Made by a program: the position numbers and the translations under genes
The notes under the pieces: generated by a model
Told to the model about the DNA's origin: nothing
Database searches by the model: none
What the model saw: only the letters and a program-made list of their open reading frames with translations
Shown here: positions 7,515 through 15,734 of the stretch, piece by piece
Layout of the letters: every line of letters starts with the position of its first letter
How positions within the stretch are numbered: the stretch's first letter is position 1
Origin: Lentisphaeria bacterium
Lineage (GTDB): Bacteria > Verrucomicrobiota > Lentisphaeria > Victivallales > Victivallaceae
Direction of reading: 5' to 3'
Assembly (NCBI GenBank): GCA_017629975.1
Contig: JAGBWB010000251.1
Location: 1-49,648 of the forward strand
DNA: 49,648 bases

Positions 7515-7748
7515 ATGAAAACGATTCTCTTTGCAGTAATGTTTTCCGGCGTTTTACTGCTTTCGGGATGCGGTAAGAAAACGGTGAAGTCCGATCCCCG
7601 GGTGGAGTCTGCCATGAATGCGCCTGTGACTTGCATCAAATGCAGAAAGAAAGCTCCCCGTGTTTCTTTCGGGAGAGTCAATCAGGTTTTGGTTCAGTGC
7701 CCCGGGTGCAGGAAAATTTTTCCGGTAAAAAATAACACCGGGAAGTAG
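7515..7748 (+). CDS. Small lipoprotein with two CxxC motifs
   Basis: 77 residues. The signal peptide ends in LLLSGC, a good lipobox. The mature part has two Cys pairs, CIKC and CPGC, a zinc-ribbon-like arrangement. The ATG at 7515 is chosen because AAAGGA lies about 9 nt upstream and the signal peptide begins there, although an in-frame ATG exists at 7494. It follows the prepilin-like gene by 17 bp and precedes a strong terminator, so both genes are probably under the cobalamin riboswitch. The family is not recognised. Confidence 0.7.
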   Translation: MKTILFAVMFSGVLLLSGCGKKTVKSDPRVESAMNAPVTCIKCRKKAPRVSFGRVNQVLVQCPGCRKIFPVKNNTGK

Positions 7749-7782
7749 AGAAAACAGAAAACAGATCAATTTTTCAAAAGGG

Positions 7783-7825
7783 ACCGCAAAGAGTGGAGAA
7801 AAAATTCTTTGCGGTACTTTTTTTG
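7783..7825 (+). terminator. Intrinsic terminator
   Basis: A perfect 10-bp stem, ACCGCAAAGA (7783-7792) with TCTTTGCGGT (7806-7815), is followed by a run of seven T. It closes the riboswitch/prepilin/lipoprotein transcript. Confidence 0.9.
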
Positions 7826-7832
7826 AGGAGAC

Positions 7833-7861
7833 TTGACTTTTTTTAATGGTAAAATTATATT
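7833..7861 (+). promoter_or_regulatory. Promoter for the EEP-family gene
   Basis: TTGACT (7833-7838), 17 bp, TATATT (7856-7861), just after the terminator and 38 bp before the start codon. Confidence 0.8.
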
Positions 7862-7898
7862 ATCTGAAGTAGTGTATGAATTTTACGAGGTGCAGAAA

Positions 7899-8684
7899 AT
7901 GAAGTGTGAATTGATCGTCGGATCGTATAATTTGAGAACTCCCGGAGCCAATGACCCTTACCCCAATGACTGGGAAAGCCGTATGCCCCGGATCCGGGCA
8001 GATATCGCCCGGATGGGATATCATATCTTCGGCGCTCAGGAGACCATGGATTTTTACAATGAATATATCTGCTCCGGGAACTCCTTTGCCGCCATCGGTC
8101 ACGGCAGGTGCGAAAATGCCGACGGTGAATCGTGCAATGTTTATTATGACACCCGAAAGCTGGAGCAGCTGTGTTATGAAACTTTCTGGCTTTCAGAGAC
8201 TCCTGAAGTTTACTCTGTCGTTCCCGGTGCCATCTATCCGCGGATCTGTACAGTTGGGGTTTTTGCTGACAAGGCAAGCGGCAAAAAGTTCATCTTTGCC
8301 AATACCCACCTGGAACACCGGGTAAAAGAACTTCAGAAAGTTCAGCTGGAATTTCTTTTTGACAGGATCGGAAAGAAGTATGAAAAACTCCCCATGATCC
8401 TGACCGGGGATTTCAATGCTTACCCCGATGCTCCGGCGGCACGCTATGCCGCAGAGAAACTCCGGGATGCCTGGAACTGCTCTGAGACTCCTGTCACCCA
8501 TCAGGGGGCAACTTATCACGGATACATCTCAGATCCCGCTCAGCGGAAACATTCTGACAGAATTGATTATATCCTTGTTTCAGAAGAGATCCGCGTTGAA
8601 CGCCTTGAGGTTCGGGAGAATTTTACCGGTTTGAATACGGCTTCTTCCGACCATTTCCCCCTGCGGGCGGAAATAAATTGGTGA
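7899..8684 (+). CDS. Endonuclease/exonuclease/phosphatase (EEP) family hydrolase
   Basis: 261 residues with all EEP signature motifs: SYNLRTPG (9-16), GAQET with Glu48, NTHLEHR with His137, TGDFNAYP with Asp171 and Asn173, DRIDYI (220-225) and SDHFPL with Asp251 and His252. Family members hydrolyse phosphodiester bonds in nucleic acids, inositol phosphates or lipids using Mg2+. The short, single-domain form without a signal peptide cannot be assigned a substrate. The ATG at 7899 has GAGG upstream; the longer in-frame start at 7833 lies on the promoter and is rejected. It appears to be monocistronic. Confidence 0.85.
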   Translation: MKCELIVGSYNLRTPGANDPYPNDWESRMPRIRADIARMGYHIFGAQETMDFYNEYICSGNSFAAIGHGRCENADGESCNVYYDTRKLEQLCYETFWLSETPEVYSVVPGAIYPRICTVGVFADKASGKKFIFANTHLEHRVKELQKVQLEFLFDRIGKKYEKLPMILTGDFNAYPDAPAARYAAEKLRDAWNCSETPVTHQGATYHGYISDPAQRKHSDRIDYILVSEEIRVERLEVRENFTGLNTASSDHFPLRAEINW

Positions 8685-8734
8685 CAGGCGGTATAAAAAA
8701 AGTTTCAAATGTGGAAAAATTACTTTCATTCCTG

Positions 8735-8763
8735 TTGACTTTCAATTGCATTTGCGCTATATT
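8735..8763 (+). promoter_or_regulatory. Promoter of the uxaE-secDF-rarA operon
   Basis: TTGACT (8735-8740), 17 bp, TATATT (8758-8763). Confidence 0.8.
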
Positions 8764-8824
8764 ATAACAATTGTATTGTAAAATTGTGTCTTGATTTCAA
8801 CTTATATATAAAGGAATGAATGAG

Positions 8825-10348
8825 ATGAAGAAAATAGCAGAGTCCGTACTTGCCGTCGTCGGCAAGGATTTGAACGGCATCAAAAGCGCCATGTGCATGA
8901 ACTCCGGCGATATTGAGATCTATCCCGATTCAGTTCACAAGATCGGCGATGCTGCCGTTATGATGGGACGCAACAGCGAAGAGCGCTTCCTGATGGTTGT
9001 CGCTTATTCCGAAAAGACCATGCCCGCCGGATTCGCCGGTGAAAAGCTCGCCATCGCTGACGGCGGCGCCGCTCTGGTGGGTAAACTTGACAGCACCAAC
9101 GCTGCCGCCCTGCGTAAATATTTCCCCTGGTGCGCTCCCAAAAGCCTGCGTAATGTGAAGACCACCGTGGGCTGCGGCGACCGTCTCGGTCTTGCCACCC
9201 CCGGACACGTTGCCGCTGCAAAGAAGTTTCAGGTTTCCCCTGTGATCGCCCAGCAGTCCATGCGTGAACTTTCCATGACCAACAGAACGTTCCGCTCTGT
9301 TGTGGATGATACCGTTTTCGGCGTCTTCAAGAGCGACTACCAGCTGGGATGGGGCGCCGACGGCGACCATTTGAAGACCATTCCCGATATTGACGTGGCT
9401 CTGGAAGCCGGTATGCCCATGATCACCCTTGACCTTTCCGAAGTGATGAACGCCGCCGCCGGCGACTGGGAAGACAGCAAGGTGGATGCCGCTTTCGCCG
9501 AAATGGCCGCCGACTTCAAAAAACGCATTGCCGACGAATACTTTGACAAAGAGTTCGTCATCGGCGAAAGCTCTGTCAAAATTGATGCCGCCACCGCACG
9601 CCGCTGCGCTGTCATGTATACTGCGGCTCTTGATTTCGCCGTCAAAGTCTACAATCATCTGAAGTCCAAACGGGGCGATGAATTTGATCTGGAAATTTCC
9701 ATTGATGAAACCACCAGTCCCACTCTTCCTTCACACCATCTTTACATCGTCCGCGAACTCCGCCGCAGCGGTGTTGAATTTTCCTCTCTGGCTCCCCGCT
9801 TCATCGGTGAGTTCCAGAAGGCCATCGACTACATCGGCGACCTTGCCGAATTTGACCGTCAGTTCAAAGTTCACGCTCAGATCGCCAAGGCTTACGGCAA
9901 CTACAAAGTTTCTGTCCACTCCGGCAGCGACAAGTTCGCCGTTTATCCCACCGTGGGCAGAGAGACCGGCGGATATCTTCACCTCAAGACCGCCGGCACC
10001 AGCTGGCTGGTGGCTGTGACCGTCATCGCTGAGCATGAGTGCGCTCTCTACCGCAAGATGCACAAAGCCGCTCTTGCCAGCTTCAACGACATGCTCAAGC
10101 TCTATCACATCACCGCCGACATCACCAAGATCGCTGATGTGGATACACTCCCCGATGCCGAACTTGTGAAGCTGATGGATATGCCCGAAGCACGTCAGCT
10201 GCTCCACATTACCTACGGTCCCATCCTCACAGGCGAACTGCGCGGCGAATTTTTCAAGGCCATGCACAAGCTGGAAAAAGAGTACGAAGCTGCTCTTGAG
10301 AAACACTTTGATAAACACCTTTCACTGCTGGGTGTCCCCGCTCGCTGA
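8825..10348 (+). CDS. uxaE: Tagaturonate epimerase-like protein
   Basis: 507 residues. The segments CGDRLGLATPGHVAA, QQSMREL, VFGVF...WGADGDHLKT and YKVSVHSGSDKFAVYP match what is known of the UxaE family. That enzyme interconverts D-tagaturonate and D-fructuronate, linking galacturonate to glucuronate catabolism in a metal-dependent reaction. The His, Asp and Glu residues in these motifs are plausible metal ligands. The start at 8825 has AAGGAA about 9 nt upstream; 8816 overlaps that site. It heads an otherwise housekeeping operon, an odd place for a uronate enzyme. The gene name is assigned by motif recall. Confidence 0.7.
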   Translation: MKKIAESVLAVVGKDLNGIKSAMCMNSGDIEIYPDSVHKIGDAAVMMGRNSEERFLMVVAYSEKTMPAGFAGEKLAIADGGAALVGKLDSTNAAALRKYFPWCAPKSLRNVKTTVGCGDRLGLATPGHVAAAKKFQVSPVIAQQSMRELSMTNRTFRSVVDDTVFGVFKSDYQLGWGADGDHLKTIPDIDVALEAGMPMITLDLSEVMNAAAGDWEDSKVDAAFAEMAADFKKRIADEYFDKEFVIGESSVKIDAATARRCAVMYTAALDFAVKVYNHLKSKRGDEFDLEISIDETTSPTLPSHHLYIVRELRRSGVEFSSLAPRFIGEFQKAIDYIGDLAEFDRQFKVHAQIAKAYGNYKVSVHSGSDKFAVYPTVGRETGGYLHLKTAGTSWLVAVTVIAEHECALYRKMHKAALASFNDMLKLYHITADITKIADVDTLPDAELVKLMDMPEARQLLHITYGPILTGELRGEFFKAMHKLEKEYEAALEKHFDKHLSLLGVPAR

Positions 10349-10375
10349 AAAACCTTATAAAGGAGAAATTATATT

Positions 10376-10765
10376 ATGTTCAATGCCATTCTTGCAACTG
10401 CCGCCAAAGCTGCGGCACCTGCCGCCCAGGGCGCTGCTCCTGCTCAGCAGACTCAGACCAATCCCATGGGAATGCTGCTCCTGATGGGCGGTGCCTTCAT
10501 CCTTATGTTCTGGATGATGAGCCGCTCCAACAAAAAGCAGCAGCAGAAACGTGAAGAACTCCTTGATTCCATTACCAAGGGAACCGAAGTCATGCTGGCA
10601 AGCGGTATCTACGGAACCGTTTCCGCTGTGCAGGACAAGATCTTTACCGTTGAAATCGCGGACAAGGTCTTTGTCAAGGTCAACCGCGCCGGGATCCATG
10701 ATGTGATCCGTCCCGAAGCTCCGGCTGCCGCCGAAGAAAAAAAAGAGGAAAAAGCTGACAAATGA
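10376..10765 (+). CDS. yajC: Preprotein translocase accessory subunit YajC
   Basis: 129 residues with one transmembrane helix (about 32-48, GMLLLMGGAFILMFWMM). A charged KKQQQKREELL stretch and the YajC core (GTEVMLASGIYGTVSAV) follow, and the tail is acidic and Ala/Glu/Lys-rich. An Ala-rich segment precedes the helix. YajC is the small partner of SecDF in the inner membrane. The SecDF gene overlaps its stop codon by four bases. AAAGGAG precedes the ATG. Confidence 0.95.
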   Translation: MFNAILATAAKAAAPAAQGAAPAQQTQTNPMGMLLLMGGAFILMFWMMSRSNKKQQQKREELLDSITKGTEVMLASGIYGTVSAVQDKIFTVEIADKVFVKVNRAGIHDVIRPEAPAAAEEKKEEKADK

Positions 10766-13353
10766 ATAAAAGACCCCTCATTTTAAGAACTGCCATCGTC
10801 ATCGTGGTGATGCTGGTCTTCTGTACGGCCATGTATCCCCTTGTCCCCCCGGATTTCTATGACGCCTATGTCTCTTTGCTCAAAGATAAAAAAGATACAG
10901 AGGCTGTGAAACTTGTCACCGAAGCCAAGGCGCTTCAGGCAAAAGATCCTCAGCTCTATCAGTCTCAGGCTCTGCTTCAGGCGGCTGACAGCAAAGGTAT
11001 CGATCTGACCAAGAAGGTCAAGGGAACCGATCTGCAGGACAACCGCGACGTTATGAGTCTGGTGCGTAAAGAGGCTTCAAGTTCCATCCGTCTGGGTCTT
11101 GACCTGAACGGCGGTGTGGAGTTCATTCTTCAGCTGGTTCCCGATGAGGAGTTCCTCAAACGGCTCAAATCCGGCGCCAAAGGCGGCGAAAGCCGTGAAG
11201 AGGTGGAATCCCGCATGAGCAGCGAATTTGACCGCTATCGGGACGTTGCGATTGAAATTTTGCGTAAACGTCTGGAAGGTCAGAAGATCTTTGAAGCCGA
11301 GATCGCTCCCTCCGGCGGCGATTATGTGGCTCTGCGCGCTCCCGTTGTCGCCAAGGATGAAAAACTGAAACTTCTTGAACTCATCAAGATGAGTGCCAAG
11401 CTCCATTTCCGTTTTGTCCATCCTGACAACGAAAATCTTGTCCAGAAATATCTTGCCGATGAAAACAAGAGCTTCAGAGTTCCCGGCTACGAGCTGATGA
11501 AAACTCAGGAGTTCCGCGCCGGCGAAGCTCCCCTCATCCAGTATTTCTTTGTTGAGCGTCACGTTGCCATGGACGGAAAAAACATCACCATGGCTATGCC
11601 CACCCGCGACCAGTTCGGTCAGCGCAAGATCGCGCTCCGCTTCAATCTTCAGGGTGCTGAAGATTTCGGACGCATCACCTCCAACAACGTCGGCCGTTCT
11701 CTTGCCATCGTCCTTGATGGCAAGCTCTATTGCGCTCCCAGGATCCAGGGCGCCATCACCGGCGGCAGCGCTGAGATCTCCGGATCCTTCAGCGAAGAGG
11801 AAGCCAAGAGCATCGCTGACGCTCTGGTTTCCGGCGGATTCCCCTTCCAGATCAAAGTCAACGCTGTCTTTGATACCGATCCCCAGCTGGGTAAATCCAA
11901 CGTCAAGAACGGCGTCTGGGTGGGTGTCATCGGTATGGTGCTTGTCTCTGCCTTCATGGTCATTTACTACCATGGCGCAGGTTTTATCGCCGTTTTCGCT
12001 CTGCTGCTCAACATCGTGCTGATCCTGGGCGCTATGGCGGCTTTCAACTGTACTCTTACTCTGCCCGGTATCGCCGGTATCGTGCTGACCATCGGTATGG
12101 CTGTGGACGCCAACGTGCTGGTCTATGAACGAATCCGCGAAGAACTTGCCTCAGGCAAGGGATTGCAGAATGCTGTTGACCGGGGCTACGGCAAGGCTTT
12201 CTCTGCCGTGCTTGACGCCAATGTGACCACCCTGATCACCTCTCTCATTCTGATGAATGTGGGTACCGGTGCCATCAAGGGCTTTGCCATTACTCTGAGT
12301 ATCGGTATCCTTACCAGCTTGTTCACAGCTCTCTTTGTGACCCGTCTGGTCTACGATTACCTCTTCCGTTACGGCAAGATCACCAAAATCACCATGATGA
12401 AGCTGTGGGATAAACTCAACATCGACTTTATCGGCAAGTGGCGCATCAGTGCCGTTGTCGTGGCTCTGCTGGCCATTGTGCTTGTGGCAGTTGCCGCCGT
12501 CAAAGGCAAGGAGAACCTGAGTGTTGACTTCACCGGCGGTACTGTTGTGACCTTCAGTTACGCTGAACAGATCCCTCAGGAAAAAATTGAAAAGACTCTT
12601 GTGGATAACGGATTCAAGCAGGCCCGTGTGACCTATAAGTTCAACATCGGCGCCGGAGAGTCCGGCAACAAGGTTGAGATCCTCATCCGCGGCGACCAGA
12701 CCACCGGAAACTCCGAATCCAGCCCCATGGACCGCATCCAGAAAGCTCTGAACAAGGCCTATCCCAAGGCGAAGTTCTCCGACGGTCTTGAAAGCTCCAT
12801 CGGCGGACTTATCGGTAACGAGTTCAAGAAAGCCGCCGCCATCGCCATTATCCTTTCCATGATCGGTATCGGTCTTTACATCTCTCTGCGCTATGAGTGG
12901 ACCTTTGCTCTGGCAGCCACCCTTTCACTGATGGTGGACGTGGTCATGGTGCTTGCCGTCTTCCTTGCCATGGGCAGAACCATCTCCCTTTCTGTGGTGG
13001 CGGCTCTGCTGACTGTGATCGGTTACTCAGTCAACGATAAGGTGGTGGTCTTTGACCGTATCCGCGAAAACCTGGGTCTGGGAATTTCCAGAAGTTTCCG
13101 TCAGGTGGTCAATAGCTCCATCAACCAGTGTCTCAGCCGTACCCTTATCACCAGTATCACCACCTTTATCACCGTCTTCGTCCTTTTCCTGGGCGGCGGT
13201 GTTGCCATCAATGATTTCGTGCTGATCATGATGCTGGGTGTGATCCTGGGTACTGCCTCATCCATCTTTGTGGCCGCACCTCTTCTCTGCCTCTGGCACA
13301 AGGAGGAGCTGAACAACAATGTGCCCAAAGCTGCTAAGCAGGAGGAGGCATAA
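10762..13353 (+). CDS. secDF: Fused protein-export membrane protein SecDF
   Basis: 863 residues joining SecD and SecF. The first helix is at about 9-28 and the periplasmic P1 domain follows. The SecD signature GLDLNGGVEF is near 113 and the SecF signature VDFTGGTVV near 589. Each half has a five-helix bundle after its periplasmic part, giving about 12 helices. SecDF uses the proton gradient to pull exported proteins to completion. It overlaps yajC in an ATGA junction and is followed at once by ybaB. Fused SecDF occurs in several phyla. Confidence 0.95.
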   Translation: MNKRPLILRTAIVIVVMLVFCTAMYPLVPPDFYDAYVSLLKDKKDTEAVKLVTEAKALQAKDPQLYQSQALLQAADSKGIDLTKKVKGTDLQDNRDVMSLVRKEASSSIRLGLDLNGGVEFILQLVPDEEFLKRLKSGAKGGESREEVESRMSSEFDRYRDVAIEILRKRLEGQKIFEAEIAPSGGDYVALRAPVVAKDEKLKLLELIKMSAKLHFRFVHPDNENLVQKYLADENKSFRVPGYELMKTQEFRAGEAPLIQYFFVERHVAMDGKNITMAMPTRDQFGQRKIALRFNLQGAEDFGRITSNNVGRSLAIVLDGKLYCAPRIQGAITGGSAEISGSFSEEEAKSIADALVSGGFPFQIKVNAVFDTDPQLGKSNVKNGVWVGVIGMVLVSAFMVIYYHGAGFIAVFALLLNIVLILGAMAAFNCTLTLPGIAGIVLTIGMAVDANVLVYERIREELASGKGLQNAVDRGYGKAFSAVLDANVTTLITSLILMNVGTGAIKGFAITLSIGILTSLFTALFVTRLVYDYLFRYGKITKITMMKLWDKLNIDFIGKWRISAVVVALLAIVLVAVAAVKGKENLSVDFTGGTVVTFSYAEQIPQEKIEKTLVDNGFKQARVTYKFNIGAGESGNKVEILIRGDQTTGNSESSPMDRIQKALNKAYPKAKFSDGLESSIGGLIGNEFKKAAAIAIILSMIGIGLYISLRYEWTFALAATLSLMVDVVMVLAVFLAMGRTISLSVVAALLTVIGYSVNDKVVVFDRIRENLGLGISRSFRQVVNSSINQCLSRTLITSITTFITVFVLFLGGGVAINDFVLIMMLGVILGTASSIFVAAPLLCLWHKEELNNNVPKAAKQEEA

Positions 13354-13354
13354 T

Positions 13355-13675
13355 ATGTTCGGCAACCTGGGAGAAATGGCAAAGCTCATGGGCCGCGCCA
13401 AGGAGATCCAGAACGAGATGAAGCGTTTCAAAGAGGAAATGCCCAATCTGGAGTTTTCCGCCACCGGCATGAACGGTGCCATCAAAGTCGTTGTTTCCGG
13501 CGATTTCGCCGTGAAGCAGATTGAAATCGCTCCCGGAGCAGCCAGTGCTCCGGAGCTGGCTGTTGAGATCCAGCGCGCCGTCAACACGGCGATCTTCTCT
13601 GCCAAGCAGAATATCCAGCAGCGCATGAATGAGATCACCGGAGGACTCGGCATTGATCTGCCGGGACTGATGTGA
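13355..13675 (+). CDS. YbaB/EbfC nucleoid-associated protein
   Basis: 106 residues with the family pattern: an N-terminal helix rich in Met, Lys and Glu (MAKLMGRAKEIQNEMKRFKEEM), a beta core (GAIKVVVSGDFAVKQIEI) and a C-terminal helix. It binds DNA as a dimer. The start at 13355 has GGAGGAGG just upstream, so the longer in-frame start at 13319 inside secDF is rejected. It sits immediately before recR, the classic ybaB-recR pair. Confidence 0.9.
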   Translation: MFGNLGEMAKLMGRAKEIQNEMKRFKEEMPNLEFSATGMNGAIKVVVSGDFAVKQIEIAPGAASAPELAVEIQRAVNTAIFSAKQNIQQRMNEITGGLGIDLPGLM

Positions 13676-13699
13676 TTTTTGAAAAAACAGTGAAATGCC

Positions 13700-14317
13700 A
13701 TGAGCAGTTCCTACCCTGAAACTCTGGAAGAGCTTATGTCCGCCTTGCGGCGGCTCCCCGGCGTGGGCCGCCGGGCAGCCGAAAGGCTGGGACTGGCTCT
13801 TTTGGAGTGGGATAAAGAAGAGCTGCGTCAGCTGGGGGAAACTCTTTCCACCTTGCGTGAAAAGGTCACCCGGTGTCCCCGATGTGCGGGACTGGCTGAA
13901 AATAATGCCCTCTGCCCGGTGTGCCGGGATCAATCAAGAGACAAAACGACCCTCTGCGTTGTGGAAACCATGACGCAGATGCTGGCTGTGGAGTCCGGCG
14001 GGCATTTCCGGGGCCGCTATCTGGTTCTGGGGGGGCGTATTTCCCCTCTGGACGGCGAAGACGGCTCCGGACTCAACTTTGACCTTCTGGAAAAGATCCT
14101 CAATGAGGGGGAGATCCGGGAGGTCATTCTTGCTTTGAGTTCTGATGTGGAGGGGTGCGCCACAGCCGCCTTTCTTGCGGAACAGCTGAAAAAATTTCAG
14201 GTGCGGGTCTCCCGCCCCGCCTCCGGACTTCCGGCGGGGGCAAACCTTTCTTATGCTGACGGCGCCACCATTGCCGCCGCTTTTGACGGAAGAATTATCC
14301 TTACTGAGAATCATTGA
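13700..14317 (+). CDS. recR: Recombination protein RecR
   Basis: 205 residues. It has an N-terminal helix-hairpin-helix (RLPGVGRRAAERL), a four-Cys zinc finger (CPRC...CPVC, about 55-73), a Toprim domain (CVVET, then LGGRISPLDG) and the C-terminal RPASGLPAG...YADGATIAAAF segment. RecR works with RecO or RecF in single-strand gap repair. It is three bases upstream of rnhC. Confidence 0.95.
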   Translation: MSSSYPETLEELMSALRRLPGVGRRAAERLGLALLEWDKEELRQLGETLSTLREKVTRCPRCAGLAENNALCPVCRDQSRDKTTLCVVETMTQMLAVESGGHFRGRYLVLGGRISPLDGEDGSGLNFDLLEKILNEGEIREVILALSSDVEGCATAAFLAEQLKKFQVRVSRPASGLPAGANLSYADGATIAAAFDGRIILTENH

Positions 14318-14320
14318 AAG

Positions 14321-15247
14321 ATGCCGAGAAACTCTTATACCGCAGAACTTTCCTGCGAACAGATCACTGCCTTGCAGTCATTTCTTGAGGAAAGGGGATG
14401 GGAGCTTTCTGAAGCTCCTTATGCCGTCTTCAGGGCAAAAAAAGATAAAGTCAACGTAACCGCCTATGAAAGCGGGAAAACTGTCATTCAGGGCAAAGGC
14501 ACAGAGGAATTTATTGAATTTATCCTTGAACCTGAAATACTTCACGATATAGTGGAGCCTGAGGCCGCCCCGGATGAGGAAAGTGATTCAGCTCCGGTAA
14601 CTCCCCACGGCGGCATTGATGAAAGCGGCAAAGGGGACTTTTTCGGCCCCCTTGTCATTGCCGGGGTGGCTGTAACTCAGGAAACAGGGGAGGCTCTGAA
14701 AAAACTGGGGGTGTGCGACTCCAAAAAAATCTCTTCCGACCGGAAAATCGCCGCTCTCGCTTCTGAAATCAGAAAATGCGTGGGCTCAGAAAATATTGCT
14801 GTGGTCCACTTCAAGATGGAAACCTATAACCGTCTTTACAACCGTTTCGGCAATTTGAACCGTATGCTGGCATGGGGACATGCCACCGTTATTGAACAGC
14901 TTCTGGAACAGAATCCCGCTGTGCCGCGGATGCTTTCTGACCAGTTCGCCGATCCCTCCCTCATCAACCGCGCCCTCATGGAACGGGGACGGCAGATCAT
15001 TATGGAACAGCGCACCAAAGCTGAAAGCGACATCGCCGTTGCCGCCGCAAGTATTCTGGCACGGGAGCGCTTTGTCAAGTGCATCGCCCTGCTGGAGGAG
15101 GAAACCGGTTTCACTCTTCCCAAAGGCGCCGGTCCCGGCGTCAAGGCTGTGGCGGCGGAGATCCTGAAAAAATCCGGCGCCGACGGGTTGCGCCGCTGCT
15201 GTAAAAATCACTTCAAGACCTTTGAGGAGGTGCTCAATGGGGATTGA
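14321..15247 (+). CDS. rnhC: Ribonuclease HIII
   Basis: 308 residues. The N-terminal ~85 residues form the TBP-like substrate-binding domain found in RNase HIII but not HII. The catalytic domain opens with GGIDESGKGDFFGPLV (Asp100, Glu101), followed by the DSKK, SDQF and AESDIAVAAASILAR motifs. It cleaves RNA in RNA-DNA hybrids. Its stop codon overlaps the start of the CYTH gene. Confidence 0.92.
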   Translation: MPRNSYTAELSCEQITALQSFLEERGWELSEAPYAVFRAKKDKVNVTAYESGKTVIQGKGTEEFIEFILEPEILHDIVEPEAAPDEESDSAPVTPHGGIDESGKGDFFGPLVIAGVAVTQETGEALKKLGVCDSKKISSDRKIAALASEIRKCVGSENIAVVHFKMETYNRLYNRFGNLNRMLAWGHATVIEQLLEQNPAVPRMLSDQFADPSLINRALMERGRQIIMEQRTKAESDIAVAAASILARERFVKCIALLEEETGFTLPKGAGPGVKAVAAEILKKSGADGLRRCCKNHFKTFEEVLNGD

Positions 15248-15734
15248 GATCGAAAGAAAGTTTCTCCTTAAAGATGAAAGCTGGCGCCGGGAGGTGACGG
15301 CTCTGCCGCGGCGTCTGACTCAAGGTTATTTTTCAAGAGTTCCCGGCGGCCCCACCGTCCGGGTGCGTATTGCTGATGAAAAGGCTTTTCTCACCGTCAA
15401 AGGGCGCTCAAGGGGGGAGTCCTCTCTGGAGCGCAGCGAGTTTGAGTATGAGATCCCTGTTGAAGATGCTTCTGCCATGCTTCAGGAGTTCTGCGGCAGC
15501 CGGGTGGTGAAAAAGCTCCGTTACATCGTGCCTGCGGAAAATGGACTGTGCTGGGAAATAGATGAATATCTGGAAGCCAATCAGGGGCTTTTTACCGCTG
15601 AGATAGAATTGCCCGGTGCCGCCTCTTCTTTTGTGACTCCGCCGTGGCTGGGTGAAGATGTTTCCCGCGACTCCCGTTACTCCAACGGTTCCCTCAGCGC
15701 CAAACCCTACTGCCAGTGGAAGGAGGAGCCATGA
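15237..15734 (+). CDS. CYTH domain protein (inorganic triphosphatase-like)
   Basis: 165 residues starting MGIEIERKFLL, the EXEXK signature of CYTH/triphosphate tunnel enzymes. Alternating basic and acidic residues line the barrel (TVRVRIADEKAFLTVKG, ERSEFEYEI, KLRY, WEIDEY, AEIEL). Single-domain bacterial members are usually inorganic triphosphatases, and some are class IV adenylyl cyclases. The start at 15237 has GAGGAGG upstream and overlaps the end of rnhC. Confidence 0.85.
   Translation: MGIEIERKFLLKDESWRREVTALPRRLTQGYFSRVPGGPTVRVRIADEKAFLTVKGRSRGESSLERSEFEYEIPVEDASAMLQEFCGSRVVKKLRYIVPAENGLCWEIDEYLEANQGLFTAEIELPGAASSFVTPPWLGEDVSRDSRYSNGSLSAKPYCQWKEEP

Noticed and set aside
11077-11973. 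Minus-strand frame of 298 codons
   Set aside because: Shadow of secDF with no ribosome binding site or family motif.
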